Source: Gammaproteobacteria bacterium (lineage in GTDB: Bacteria > Pseudomonadota > Gammaproteobacteria > Nevskiales > Nevskiaceae). From it: a stretch of 64,000 nt of DNA. Under the pieces are notes generated by a model. The model saw only the letters and a list, made by a program, of their open reading frames with translations. It was not told the DNA's origin and ran no database searches. The translations under genes were made by a program, and so were the position numbers. The DNA is taken from contig JAPLSB010000017.1 of the NCBI GenBank assembly GCA_026398875.1, forward strand, positions 124,001 through 188,000, written 5' to 3'. Positions 27,090-36,267 of the stretch are shown here, piece by piece (position 1 is the stretch's first letter; each line of letters begins with the position of its first letter).

Positions 27090-28010
27090 TTACTTCCGGG
27101 CTGTCGTGGCAGCCGCTTCGGGATTGCCGGCTGTATGCCAGTCGGCGGTGTACTGGGTCAGGTACTCGCGGAACTCGCCCGCCAGTTCCGGGTGCTTCAA
27201 TGCGTATTCGACGTTGGCCTTCAGGTAGCCGAGCTTCGAACCGCAGTCGTAGCGCGTGCCTTCGAATTCGTAGGCCAGCACCGTCTGCTCCTGAATCATC
27301 ATGCTGATCGCGTCGGTCAGCTGAATCTCGCCGCCCGCGCCTCGCGGGGTGCGCTCCAGCAGCTTGAAGATGCGCGGCGTCAGGATGTAGCGACCGACCA
27401 CGGCCAGGTTCGAAGGCGCGTCGGCCGGCTTCGGCTTTTCGACGATCCGGCGAATCTCGCCAAGGCCTGGGCCGACCGGCTGGGTATCGACAACGCCATA
27501 GCTCGACACTTCATCCATCGGCACGCGCTGGGTGGCGATGACGCTGGTGCCGTACTCCTGATAGACGCGCTGCATCTGCGCCAGGCACGGCCGCAGGCGG
27601 CCGTCGATCAGGTCGTCCGCGAGAATCACCGAGAAATCTTCGTCGCCGACGGCCGGCCAGGCGCACAGCACGGCGTGGCCCAGACCCAGCGCTTCCGCCT
27701 GGCGAATGAAGATGCAGGTGATGCCCGGCGGCAGGATTTCCTGCACCGTTTCCAGCAGCTTGCCCTTGCCGCGCGAAGCCAGTTCGGCTTCGAGTTCATA
27801 CGCCTTGTCGAAGTGATCCATGATCGAATTCTTCGAACGGCCAGTGATGAAGATCAGCTCTTCGGCGCCAGCGGAAATCGCTTCCTGCACCGCGTACTGG
27901 ATCAGCGGCTTGTCGACCACCGGCAGCATTTCCTTGGCGCTGGCCTTGGTGGCCGGCAGGAAGCGGGTGCCGAGTCCGGCGACAGGGAACACTGCTTTTC
28001 TGATCCGCAT
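27090..28010 (-). CDS. galU: UTP-glucose-1-phosphate uridylyltransferase
   Basis: GalU makes UDP-glucose for cell-envelope polysaccharide and trehalose synthesis. The nucleotidyltransferase signature AGLGTRFLPATKASAKEMLP (about residues 11-30) and VDKPLIQYAVQEA are intact, with ITGRSKNSIMDHFD and LADDLID further on. Length 306 is slightly longer than E. coli GalU, with a short extra tail. Only 30 bases separate it from sucA, so co-transcription is possible, which is unusual functionally. Confidence 0.97.
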   Translation of the reverse strand: MRIRKAVFPVAGLGTRFLPATKASAKEMLPVVDKPLIQYAVQEAISAGAEELIFITGRSKNSIMDHFDKAYELEAELASRGKGKLLETVQEILPPGITCIFIRQAEALGLGHAVLCAWPAVGDEDFSVILADDLIDGRLRPCLAQMQRVYQEYGTSVIATQRVPMDEVSSYGVVDTQPVGPGLGEIRRIVEKPKPADAPSNLAVVGRYILTPRIFKLLERTPRGAGGEIQLTDAISMMIQEQTVLAYEFEGTRYDCGSKLGYLKANVEYALKHPELAGEFREYLTQYTADWHTAGNPEAAATTARK

Positions 28011-28092
28011 GCGAGGAAAGCCTCAGGGGTGCTTGATGGTTTGCGCGGGTCGAAAGAAGCCGACGCGCAGTGGAGGATTCACCGAAAAAAGT

Positions 28093-28977
28093 CTAGCGCA
28101 GGGTCCCGGACAGATGGACCTTGCTGCCGTTGGCTTCGACCAGCGAAAAGTCGAGGCCGCCGGCGTTCGGGGTGTGGCGAAGCGTGGCCCGGCCCGGCAG
28201 CAGCAACGGCTGACGGAACTGCACATCGAAACGGCGCGGTGCCTGTGCCAGCCGTGGCGACAGCTCGGCCAGCACGCGTGCCTTGGTCCACAGCCCATGG
28301 GCGATCGCCCGCTTGAAGCCGAACAGCTTGGCCGATGCCGCGTGAAGGTGGATCGGGTTGAAGTCCTGCGAAATCCGCGCATAGCGCCGGCCGATGTCCT
28401 CGGGCGCGCGGATCGCCACGTACTGGGCGATGCCGGCATCGCTGACCGGTGCCGCTGCCGGCGGCCGCGACGATGGTTCGCCCTGGCGCTTCACGCCACG
28501 GCGCAGCAGCGTCATCGTGGCCTGCCAGATCGCGTCGCCGCCGAGTTCGTTGAAGCTGATGATCAGGTCGAGTTCAAGGCCGGCGCGAACTTCACGGCTG
28601 GCGCCGAGGCTGACCGCGACATCGAAGTTTTCGTCGATCCGCAGTTCGCGGCGCGCCTCGATGCGGTTGCCGACATGCACCAGACCCATCAGCGGCAGCG
28701 GGAAACCGGGCCGCGTCATCAGGTTCAGGTACAGCGGCGTGGCCAGCACCTGCGGATAGGTCATCGCGACCTGATCGGCACGGCTGATGCCGCACAGCGC
28801 GTTGTAGGCGGCGACGTGCTGACGATCGAAGCCCAGGCTGGGGACACGAACGGTCCACTGGGGAATCTCGACCGGCGATCCAACCTTCCGGGATGCGGAG
28901 AGGGCAGCGCGTGCGAAAGCGGGCAAAACCGGCGGCAAGGCCGGAAGATCAAAAACGCGGGCAGTCGTGGTGCTCAT
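28093..28977 (-). CDS. MaoC-like (R)-enoyl-CoA hydratase / dehydratase family protein
   Basis: A 294-residue protein with two hot-dog halves, the C-terminal one carrying the MaoC hydratase signature: RYARISQDFNPIHLHAASAKLFGFK, then AIAHGLWTKA. The Asp and His of the D-x4-H hydratase motif (DFNPIH) are present. The N-terminal half is degenerate hot-dog. It probably hydrates enoyl-CoA or acts in fatty-acid related metabolism; substrate is not evident from sequence. It precedes galU on the same strand with 82 bases between. Confidence 0.85.
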   Translation of the reverse strand: MSTTTARVFDLPALPPVLPAFARAALSASRKVGSPVEIPQWTVRVPSLGFDRQHVAAYNALCGISRADQVAMTYPQVLATPLYLNLMTRPGFPLPLMGLVHVGNRIEARRELRIDENFDVAVSLGASREVRAGLELDLIISFNELGGDAIWQATMTLLRRGVKRQGEPSSRPPAAAPVSDAGIAQYVAIRAPEDIGRRYARISQDFNPIHLHAASAKLFGFKRAIAHGLWTKARVLAELSPRLAQAPRRFDVQFRQPLLLPGRATLRHTPNAGGLDFSLVEANGSKVHLSGTLR

Positions 28978-29071
28978 CGGAGTCCGGGAGTCGGCGAATC
29001 ACTTCGCCGCGCGAGAATGTTACGCGCCTTGGGTGACAAATTGGATGTTTTTAGCCGGTTACGAAGCCGAC

Positions 29072-30331
29072 TCAAGGCAGGATCCGGTCGATCGTCAAGG
29101 CGACCGGTTCGCCACCGGCCCGATCGCGGCTGACATCGACCCGACCCTCGAGATCGCCGGGCTGCGCTTGCACGCTGCCGGACGCCGTCAGGCGTGCCGT
29201 GATCACGTACTGATCGAAGGCCGACAGCTTCAGTCCGGGCGCCATTGCCATGCTGTCGTCGAGCGTCACCGCCAGCGGCAGACGGGCATCCGGCAAGCGC
29301 TGCACCGCCAGCGGCATCGGCGGGCCGGACGCGGCCTTGGCGAACACGAACAGGATCGCGCCGCTCGGAATCTTGTCGGCCAGCGCTGGCGCCAGCGAGA
29401 CCTGCACCTGCAGGCGGACCGCCGCTGCCGCAGCGCCCGTTGATGCGCTTGGTGCCGGCACGTCGGCGGCACTGAGTCCGCGTTCGGCCAGCGCCTTGTC
29501 GAGCGCGGCAACGCGTTCGCGCAGCACCGTGCGCATGCCTTCATCGAGTTCCGGCTGCGCCATCAACTGCTGCCAGCGGGCGCGGCCAGTCGCGTATTCA
29601 CCGGCCCCCACTGCCGAAAGACCGCCGTACCAGAGCGCTTTCGGCAGCGCCGGGTCGAGCTTCAGTGCCTGTTCGAAGCGCTCGGCAGCCAGGCCGCTGA
29701 CGTCCTCGCCGCTGGCGAACGCGATGGCCTCGCCTTCGTCGGCGAGCCAGTCGGCGCGCGGCGCGGCGGCCCGCTTGTTGGCTTCGGCCAGCGCGTTGGC
29801 GGCTTCGCCGAACTGCTGCGTGACCATGTACGAGCGGCCGAGCATCGACCAGCCTTCGGCATCGTCGGGGTTGGTCTTCAGCCGTGCCGCCAGCTTGTCG
29901 ACCATCGCCGCGATCGCCGGATCGAGCTTCGGCGTTGGCGGCGCGCCGGCGGCAATCTGCTGCTGCATCTCCCAGCCGCCGCGCCACAGGTACCAGCCGC
30001 TGGCGAACATCGTCAGCGCCAGTGTCACCAGCATGATCAGCAGCGGCCGGCGCTCGGTTTTCGCAACGAGCTCGGGTTCGGTGCCGTCGGCATCGGTCAG
30101 CACGCGGGCATCCAGCTCCGCTCGCAACGCAGCGGCCTCGTCCGGCGGAATCAGACCCGACGCCGTCTCCGCCTCGATCTCGGCGACCCGCAGCCGATAG
30201 GCCGCGACATTCGCTGCACGGCGGTTCTGGCGAGTGCCGCCACGCGCACGCCACCACGGGTGCGTCGCCAGCAGCACGGCCAGCAGCAGCAGGCCGGCCA
30301 TCGCCAGGCCAGTCAAAAGCGTCGCGTTCAT
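29072..30331 (-). CDS. ccmI: Cytochrome c maturation protein CcmI
   Basis: CcmI holds apocytochrome c for heme ligation. Two N-terminal membrane helices (about residues 5-24 and 95-112) flank a cytoplasmic loop; a periplasmic TPR region follows (LKTNPDDAEGWSMLGRSYM, a FEQALKLDPALPKALWYGG block), then a C-terminal beta domain of the kind seen in fused CcmI proteins (from about residue 300). Length 419 is typical for the gammaproteobacterial form. It overlaps ccmH by 4 bases and closes the ccm operon. Confidence 0.92.
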   Translation of the reverse strand: MNATLLTGLAMAGLLLLAVLLATHPWWRARGGTRQNRRAANVAAYRLRVAEIEAETASGLIPPDEAAALRAELDARVLTDADGTEPELVAKTERRPLLIMLVTLALTMFASGWYLWRGGWEMQQQIAAGAPPTPKLDPAIAAMVDKLAARLKTNPDDAEGWSMLGRSYMVTQQFGEAANALAEANKRAAAPRADWLADEGEAIAFASGEDVSGLAAERFEQALKLDPALPKALWYGGLSAVGAGEYATGRARWQQLMAQPELDEGMRTVLRERVAALDKALAERGLSAADVPAPSASTGAAAAAVRLQVQVSLAPALADKIPSGAILFVFAKAASGPPMPLAVQRLPDARLPLAVTLDDSMAMAPGLKLSAFDQYVITARLTASGSVQAQPGDLEGRVDVSRDRAGGEPVALTIDRILP

Positions 30332-30792
30332 TCGTCGAGCAGTTTCTTCAGCGCCGCGTCATCGACCGGCTTGGGGGCCGCGGCAGCGGCATCGCGCCGG
30401 CTGCTGCGGATCTGGCGCATCAGCACCAGCAGCGCCAGCAGCACCAGCGCGAACGGCCCGAGCCAGAGCAGCCAGGTGCGCGGATCGAACGGCGGCCGGA
30501 ACAGCACGAAGTCACCATATCGATCGACGAGGTACTGCTTGATCTCCGGCGAGGATTTGCCGGAAGCGACCAGCCCGCGCACCTCGTACTTCAGGTCCAG
30601 CGCCAGCGGCGCCCGCGATTCGGCCAGCGATTCGTTCTGGCAGACCAGACAGCGCAGATCCGGCAGCAACTCGGCCAGATGCGCTTCCTGCTCGGCGGTG
30701 AGCGGAATCGCCGGTTTTTCAACCGTGACCTGCGCGAATGCCGGCGCCGCCATCGCCAACGCCAACAGCAGCACCGCCATGGGTCGGCTCAC
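30328..30792 (-). CDS. ccmH: Cytochrome c maturation protein CcmH (CcmL-type thioreductase)
   Basis: A membrane-anchored periplasmic thiol reductant acting on the apocytochrome CXXCH. It has a signal sequence, the LRCLVCQNESLAES motif with the redox Cys pair, and one C-terminal membrane helix (about residues 105-125) followed by a short cytoplasmic tail. I prefer the GTG start that overlaps the ccmG stop (GTGA), because it adds an Arg ahead of the hydrophobic stretch and so a proper signal n-region; the alternative is an ATG four codons downstream. Length 154 with this start. Confidence 0.92.
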   Translation of the reverse strand: MSRPMAVLLLALAMAAPAFAQVTVEKPAIPLTAEQEAHLAELLPDLRCLVCQNESLAESRAPLALDLKYEVRGLVASGKSSPEIKQYLVDRYGDFVLFRPPFDPRTWLLWLGPFALVLLALLVLMRQIRSSRRDAAAAAPKPVDDAALKKLLDE

Positions 30793-31322
30793 GAACCGGC
30801 TCCCAGCAGCGGCTTGAAGTCGCGCTCGAAAGCTTCCGGCGTCAGCGCGCCGACATGCTTGTGCAGCACGCGGCCGTCGGCCCCGATCAGGAAGGTTTCC
30901 GGCACGCCATAAACGCCGAAGTCGATGCCGGCGCGACCGTCGAGGTCGACCAGGATCGGCGCGTACGGATTGCCGCGCGCCGCCAGCCACTGGCGCAGAT
31001 CGGCATCGGCGTCCTTGTAGTCGATACCAACCAGGGTCACGGCGCCCTGCTTCGCGAGCGTCATCAGGTACGGATGCTCGACCTGGCAGCCGGCGCACCA
31101 GCTGGCGAAGAAATTGACCAGGTACGGCTTGCCGGCGAACTCGGCATTGCCGAGCTTGAGCGGCGCGGCATCCGTGTTCGGAAAGGCAGCCACCGGCAGC
31201 GAGAACGCCGGTGCCGGCTTGCCGATCAACGGGCTCGGCAGCAGCCGCGGATCGCGCTTCAGGCCAACCGTGAAAAAGGCCAGCAGCACGCCGAGCACGA
31301 CCAGCGGAATCGCATAGCGCAT
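30789..31322 (-). CDS. ccmG: Thiol:disulfide interchange protein CcmG/DsbE
   Basis: A membrane-tethered thioredoxin-fold protein that reduces apocytochrome c or CcmH. One N-terminal helix (about residues 4-22), then NFFASWCAGC with the redox Cys pair, VGIDYKD, and GVYGVPETFLI containing the cis-Pro. Length 177. The active-site dipeptide is Ala-Gly, where many CcmG proteins have Val-Pro or Pro-Thr; this may shift its redox potential. ATG chosen because homologues start right at the membrane helix. It follows ccmF by 13 bases. Confidence 0.94.
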   Translation of the reverse strand: MRYAIPLVVLGVLLAFFTVGLKRDPRLLPSPLIGKPAPAFSLPVAAFPNTDAAPLKLGNAEFAGKPYLVNFFASWCAGCQVEHPYLMTLAKQGAVTLVGIDYKDADADLRQWLAARGNPYAPILVDLDGRAGIDFGVYGVPETFLIGADGRVLHKHVGALTPEAFERDFKPLLGAGS

Positions 31323-31335
31323 CGTCGGTTCCGGG

Positions 31336-33312
31336 TCAGGCGGCTTGCGTGCCGCCGTCAAGCGCCAGCTTGCGATCGGCAGCGCGCGCCAGCCGGTAGC
31401 GCCGGTCGCTGGCCGCCAGGCAGCCGCCGAAGAACATCAGCACGCCGCCCAGCCAGATCAGCCGGATCATCGGCTTGACGTAGATGCGCAGGCTCCACGA
31501 GCCGTCCGCGAAGCCTTCGCCGAGCGACACGTAGAGATCGCGCAGCAGGGTCGCGTCGACCGCCGATTCGGTCATGACATTGCGCTGCGACGGGTAGAAG
31601 CGCTTCTGCGGATACAGCGTGGTCACCGAATGGTCGCCGCGCTCGATCGTCACCTCGCCTTGCTGGGCCGTGAAGTTCGGGCCCTTGGCTTCCTGCGCAC
31701 CGACGAAGCCGAAAGTGAAATCACCGATTTCGGTCGTCGCGTTCGGTGCCAGCCGCACGTCCTTCTCGAAGCCGTAGCTGATCACGAAGGCGACGCCGAG
31801 CGCCCAGATACCGAGACCGGCATGGGCCAGGGTCATGCCCCAGGTCGCGCGCGGCACAGAGGCAATGCCGGCGACGAGCGACGGCTTGGCGCGGATTCGC
31901 CGCCAGACATCCTGCGACGCCGCGACGATGGTCCAGGCGCCGAGCAAGGCGCCGGTGACTGCCAGCAGCGCCGCCTGACCATGCAGCGCCAGCGGCACGA
32001 CGATCGCGAAGGCCACGGCAAACAAGGCCGGCAGCTTCAGGCGCTGCCAGGTTTCACCGGCCTTGCCCTTCTTCCACGGCACCACGGCGCCGAAGCCGAC
32101 CAGCACGAACAGCGGCACCATCAGCGGCAGGAACACGGCGTTGAAGTACGGCGGGCCGACCGAGATCTTGCCGAGGTTCAGCGCGTCGAGCACCAGCGGA
32201 TACAAGGTGCCGACCAGGATCGCCGCACAGGCGACGACCAAGAACACGTTGTTCAGCAGCAGCAGGCCTTCGCGCGAGAACAGATGCAGGTCGCCGACCG
32301 TCGCCAGCTTCGGCGCGCGCCAGGCATACAGCGTCAGCGCGCTGCCGGTGACCACCGCCATGAAGATCAGGATGAACAGGCCGCGCGCCGGGTCCGAGGC
32401 GAAGGCGTGCACCGACACCAGCACGCCGGAGCGGACCAGGAAGGTGCCGAGCAGCGACAGCGAGAACGTCAGGATCGCCAGCAGCACCGTCCAGCTTTTC
32501 AGCAGGCCGCGCTTTTCAGTGACGGCCAGCGAATGGATCAGCGCCGTGCCGGCCAGCCACGGCATGAACGAGGCGTTCTCGACCGGGTCCCAGAACCACC
32601 AGCCACCCCAGCCCAGCTCGTTGTAAGCCCACCACGACCCGAGCGTGATGCCGAGCGTCAGGAAAATCCATGCGGTGGTTGTCCACGGCCGCGTCCAGCG
32701 CGCCCAGGCGGCATCGAGCTTGCCGGTGATCAGGGCGGCGACGGCAAACGCGAACGCGACACTGAAGCCGACGTAACCCATGTAGAGCGTCGGCGGGTGA
32801 ATCGCCAGCCCGAAGTCCTGCAGCAGCGGATTGAGATCGCGACCCTGCATCGGCACCGGGAACAGGCGGTCGAACGGATTCGAGGTCAGCAGCATGAACA
32901 GCAGCAGACCGGTGCTGATCACGCCGAGCACGGCGATCACCAGCGCACTCAGTTCGGCCGGAATCCGCCGGTTGAACACCGACACCGCGAAAGTCCAGCC
33001 GGACAGCATCAGCATCCACAGCAGCAGCGAGCCTTCATGCGCGCCCCAGACCGCCGAAACGCGATAGACCATCGGCAGGTCGGTGTGGGCGTTCTGCGCG
33101 ACGTAGGCCACCGAGAAATCGGTGTTGATGAACGAGATCGTCAGGCAGGCGTAGGCGAACGCGATGCAGAAGAACTGCGCCTGTGCCGCCGAGCCGGCGA
33201 ACGCCAGCAGCTTGGCATCGCGACGCTGGTAGCCGAGCAGCGGTGCAACCGTCTGCAGGAAAGCGATCCCCAGCGCCAGGATCAGCGCGAAATGACCCAG
33301 TTCCGGAATCAC
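31336..33312 (-). CDS. ccmF: Heme lyase CcmF
   Basis: The large polytopic subunit of the heme ligation complex. The WWD domain is intact in GGWWFWDPVENASFMPWLAG, and conserved His residues appear around TALIHSL and in later helices. About 14-15 hydrophobic segments plus a periplasmic domain near the C-terminus. Length 658 with the GTG start (MIPELGHFALI), which overlaps the ccmE stop as GTGA; longer in-frame extensions lack homology. Confidence 0.96.
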   Translation of the reverse strand: MIPELGHFALILALGIAFLQTVAPLLGYQRRDAKLLAFAGSAAQAQFFCIAFAYACLTISFINTDFSVAYVAQNAHTDLPMVYRVSAVWGAHEGSLLLWMLMLSGWTFAVSVFNRRIPAELSALVIAVLGVISTGLLLFMLLTSNPFDRLFPVPMQGRDLNPLLQDFGLAIHPPTLYMGYVGFSVAFAFAVAALITGKLDAAWARWTRPWTTTAWIFLTLGITLGSWWAYNELGWGGWWFWDPVENASFMPWLAGTALIHSLAVTEKRGLLKSWTVLLAILTFSLSLLGTFLVRSGVLVSVHAFASDPARGLFILIFMAVVTGSALTLYAWRAPKLATVGDLHLFSREGLLLLNNVFLVVACAAILVGTLYPLVLDALNLGKISVGPPYFNAVFLPLMVPLFVLVGFGAVVPWKKGKAGETWQRLKLPALFAVAFAIVVPLALHGQAALLAVTGALLGAWTIVAASQDVWRRIRAKPSLVAGIASVPRATWGMTLAHAGLGIWALGVAFVISYGFEKDVRLAPNATTEIGDFTFGFVGAQEAKGPNFTAQQGEVTIERGDHSVTTLYPQKRFYPSQRNVMTESAVDATLLRDLYVSLGEGFADGSWSLRIYVKPMIRLIWLGGVLMFFGGCLAASDRRYRLARAADRKLALDGGTQAA

Positions 33313-33788
33313 GACGCGGCGACCGTCTTGTCGACTGCCTTGAACGGCATGCACGAATGCTTGCCGGTATCCGGGTTGCCCTTCAGCGCGTCGGCCACCT
33401 GCGGCGGCATGTAGTTCTCGTCGTGCTTGGCGAGGATGCGAGTGGCGACGAACACGTGCTCGTCGTTCATGTAGCCGTCGGCGACCACACCCTGCCCTTC
33501 GCGGAACAGGTCCGGCAGCACGCCTTCGTAGCGGACCGGAATGTTTTTCGCGCAGTCGGCCACCCGGAATTCGACCTTCAGGCCGTCACCCCGCGTCAGA
33601 CTGCCGGCTTCCACCAGACCGCCGAGCTGGGCTGCCGCGCCGACCGGCACCGTGCCGGCCGCGAGATCGCTCGGCGTGTAGAAATACATCATGTTCTTGC
33701 GGAACGCGGTGAAGCCGAGCGTGGCGGCCACACCAACCCCGATCAGCAGCGCGGCGACACCGAGCAGCCGCTGGTTACGCTTGGTCAT
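33309..33788 (-). CDS. ccmE: Heme chaperone CcmE
   Basis: A membrane-anchored periplasmic OB-fold protein that carries heme covalently on a His. One N-terminal helix (about residues 8-27), the OB domain with VRYEGVLPDLFREGQGVV, and the LAKHDENYMPP segment with the heme-binding His and following Tyr. Length 159 is normal. Overlaps ccmD upstream and ccmF downstream by 4 bases each. Confidence 0.97.
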   Translation of the reverse strand: MTKRNQRLLGVAALLIGVGVAATLGFTAFRKNMMYFYTPSDLAAGTVPVGAAAQLGGLVEAGSLTRGDGLKVEFRVADCAKNIPVRYEGVLPDLFREGQGVVADGYMNDEHVFVATRILAKHDENYMPPQVADALKGNPDTGKHSCMPFKAVDKTVAAS

Positions 33789-33934
33789 TCGTGGGATTCC
33801 TCATCAGGCGCGTCCTCAGACAGGCGCCGCCGCAATTCGTTGCGCGTGAGCGCCGGGCTGAGCCAGTTCCACAGCAGCAGCACGGCGGTCAGGCCGTAGC
33901 TGGTCCAGATGAACACGGCATGCTTTTCGTTCAT
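33785..33934 (-). CDS. ccmD: Heme exporter protein CcmD
   Basis: A 49-residue single-helix protein: a short N-terminus MNEKHAVFIWTSYGLT, a hydrophobic stretch AVLLLWNWL, and a charged tail RNELRRRLSEDAPDEE. CcmD stabilises the CcmABC complex and helps release holo-CcmE. It was found by translating the space between ccmC and ccmE; its stop overlaps the ccmE start (ATGA) and its start overlaps the ccmC stop, exactly where ccmD is expected. Confidence 0.93.
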   Translation of the reverse strand: MNEKHAVFIWTSYGLTAVLLLWNWLSPALTRNELRRRLSEDAPDEESHE

Positions 33935-34749
33935 GCCCGATCCCCACGCCTGGCCGTACCCGGCCCTCCCGCAGGCGGTCGGGCGTTCGGGAGATCAGCC
34001 GGCAATGCCGGCAAAACCATCTCCCTCACCCATTTGGCGCGGCGCTCGCGCAGCAGCACCCCGTTTTGCATCCGGCGCAGCCAGACCGCGCCGAAAAACA
34101 GGTAGCAGCCGGCCATCGACATCAGCAGCGGCTTGAGCATTTCGGGCGCCATTTTCGGGTTGGCGATCGCCTCGGCGCTGAGGATCGTCGAGCCCTGGTG
34201 CAGCGAGTTCCACCACTGCACCGAAAAATGGACGATCGGCACATTGACGACGCCGACCAGCGCCAGCCAGGCGCAGGCCCGGGCAGCGGTGCGCGGATCG
34301 GCGTAGGCCTGATGCAGGCCGATGACGCCGAGGTACAGGAACAGCAGCACCAGTTCGGAAGTCAGCCGCGCATCCCAGTCCCAGTACGTGCCCCAGGTCG
34401 GCTTGCCCCAGAGCATGCCGGTGACCAGCGCCAGCGCCGTGAAACTCGCGCCGATCGGCGCCGCCGTGACCACGGCGACCTCGGCCAGCTTCATGCGCCA
34501 GATCAGCGCGATGGCACCGGCCACCGACATCGCCGTATAGATCGAAAGGCTCAGCGCCGCGGCCGGCACATGCACGTAGATGATCCGGAAGGCGTCGCCC
34601 TGCTGGTAGTCGGCGGGTGCGACGAACAGGCCCTGCCAGACCGCGATGCCGATCAGCAGCAGGCCCGGAACCAGCAGCCACGGCGCCAGCCGTTCGGCGA
34701 AGCGATAGAAAGTCGGCGGCGATGCCAGTCGATGAAACCAGGTCCACAT
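33931..34749 (-). CDS. ccmC: Heme exporter protein CcmC
   Basis: The polytopic membrane protein that loads heme onto CcmE. Six hydrophobic segments; the tryptophan-rich motif reads WGTYWDWDARLTSELVLLFL with flanking conserved His residues (YVHVPAA and VHFSVQWWNSLHQG). Length 272, somewhat longer than usual because of a Pro/Ala/Gly-rich C-terminal tail of about 25 residues. It overlaps ccmD. Upstream, 133 bases separate it from ccmB, the only sizeable gap in the operon. Confidence 0.96.
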   Translation of the reverse strand: MWTWFHRLASPPTFYRFAERLAPWLLVPGLLLIGIAVWQGLFVAPADYQQGDAFRIIYVHVPAAALSLSIYTAMSVAGAIALIWRMKLAEVAVVTAAPIGASFTALALVTGMLWGKPTWGTYWDWDARLTSELVLLFLYLGVIGLHQAYADPRTAARACAWLALVGVVNVPIVHFSVQWWNSLHQGSTILSAEAIANPKMAPEMLKPLLMSMAGCYLFFGAVWLRRMQNGVLLRERRAKWVREMVLPALPADLPNARPPAGGPGTARRGDRA

Positions 34750-34882
34750 GGTCCGGGCGCGGTTCTGCAGGAATCGGGAGGGCGTCTGTCTGTGCGGGGC
34801 GAGCCCGGTACAGCCGCCGCATTATGCCCGTTCCCCCGGGCAGCTCGAATGGCCGGACGTTGATCCGGCCGAGCGCCACCCG

Positions 34883-35548
34883 CTAGCCCATGGCATTGCG
34901 CAGCGCACCGGCTGCGGCCATCGGCAACAGGGTCAGCGACAGCGCCAGCAGCGCGCCCAGAAAGTACAGCGGCGCATCCGGCGGCAGACCGGCCACCGCC
35001 GCCCGCACCGCGCCACCACCAAAAATCACCGCCGGCGTCATCAGCGGCAGCACCAGGATCGGCAGCATCAGCCCGGCCCGTGGCGCGCCGACGGTCAGCG
35101 CCGCCGCGAAGCCGCCGGTGAAGACCAGCGTCGGCGTGCCCAGCAGCAGGCTCCAGAACAGGATCACGACCGGGCCGGTGTCGAGCCCGAGCCCGTAACC
35201 GAGCAGCGGCGACACCAGCACCAGCGGTGCCGCCGTCAGCAGCCACTGCGCGGCCAGCTTGGCGGCGATCAGCAGCGCCAGCGGCACCTCGGCGATCAGC
35301 ATCTGCTCAAGGCTGCCGTCGTCGAGATCGGATCGGAACAGGCGCTCAACACCGAGCAGCGCCGCCAGCAGCGCGCCGACCCAGACGATCGCCGGCGCGA
35401 ACACCTTCAGCGCCGGCGATTCCGGCGCGATCCCCAGCGGAAACAGCAGCGCGACGATGCCGTAGAACACCAGCGGCTGCGCCCATTCGGCGCGGCGGCG
35501 CAGCGCGATGCGCAATTCGCGGCGGAACACGGCGATGGCGGCACTCAT
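34883..35548 (-). CDS. ccmB: Heme exporter protein CcmB
   Basis: Membrane subunit of the CcmAB ABC complex, with six hydrophobic segments in 221 residues. The N-terminal RRELRIALRRRAEWAQPLVF and the LFRSDLDDGSLEQMLIAEVP segment are family hallmarks. The start MSAAIAVF matches homologues and overlaps the ccmA stop by 4 bases. Confidence 0.96.
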   Translation of the reverse strand: MSAAIAVFRRELRIALRRRAEWAQPLVFYGIVALLFPLGIAPESPALKVFAPAIVWVGALLAALLGVERLFRSDLDDGSLEQMLIAEVPLALLIAAKLAAQWLLTAAPLVLVSPLLGYGLGLDTGPVVILFWSLLLGTPTLVFTGGFAAALTVGAPRAGLMLPILVLPLMTPAVIFGGGAVRAAVAGLPPDAPLYFLGALLALSLTLLPMAAAGALRNAMG

Positions 35549-36144
35549 GCGGCAGGGCTCAGGTCGAGATGGCGCAGCGTCGGCAAGGTGCCCGGCAGCG
35601 GCTGATGACTGGTCACCAGCACCGCGCCGCCACCGGCTGCGTGGCGGCCGAGCAGATCGGCGAACAGCGCCAGCCCCTGCACGTCGAGGCCGGCCAGCGG
35701 TTCGTCGAGAAACCACCACGGTCGCGGAACGGCGACCAGCCGGGCCAGCGCCGCGCGCCGCTTCTGGCCAGTCGACAACTGCCCGGACGGCCGGTTCTGC
35801 TGGGCTTTCTGCAAGCCGACGGCCGACAGTGCGGCGCGCGGATCATCGAGCCGCTCGCCATTCAGGGCCGCCCAGAAATGCAGGTTTTCGAGCGCAGACA
35901 GGGTCGGATTCAGCGCGTTCTTGTGGCCGATCCAGTGCCGCTGCCGGCTTTCCGGCTGCGGGTCGATGCGGCCGCTGTCGGCCCGGCGCAGCCCGCACAG
36001 CACTTCCAGCAGCGAGGTCTTGCCGGCGCCATTGCGGCCGAGAATGTGCAATACCTCGCCATTGGCCACCGAGAAGCTCAGCCCTTCGAGCACGACCCGA
36101 TCGCCGCGGCTGACGACGAGCTGCTGGACTTCGAGGCGGGACAT
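35545..36144 (-). CDS. ccmA: Heme exporter ATP-binding protein CcmA
   Basis: ABC ATPase that powers release of holo-CcmE. Walker A GRNGAGKTS (about residues 36-44), signature LSTGQKRRAALARL, Walker B WWFLDEP and the switch His in TSHQP are intact. Length 199. It is the first gene of the ccm operon; the promoter should lie in the 123-base space shared with the divergent folD. Confidence 0.97.
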   Translation of the reverse strand: MSRLEVQQLVVSRGDRVVLEGLSFSVANGEVLHILGRNGAGKTSLLEVLCGLRRADSGRIDPQPESRQRHWIGHKNALNPTLSALENLHFWAALNGERLDDPRAALSAVGLQKAQQNRPSGQLSTGQKRRAALARLVAVPRPWWFLDEPLAGLDVQGLALFADLLGRHAAGGGAVLVTSHQPLPGTLPTLRHLDLSPAA

Positions 36145-36267
36145 TGACGGCGCGCGGATCGGCGTTCGGGCGTGGGCCGAGGAGTTTACGTGAAGGCCTC
36201 CGGAGACAAGGAAGCGCGCGCCGCCGTGAGAGAATTGGCGCGATCACCATCATCGGAGCAGACAGGC

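Noticed and set aside
31345..33414. A 689-codon open frame antisense to ccmF
   Set aside because: Composition is dominated by Arg, Gln, His and Glu, with no domain; ccmF on the opposite strand is certain.
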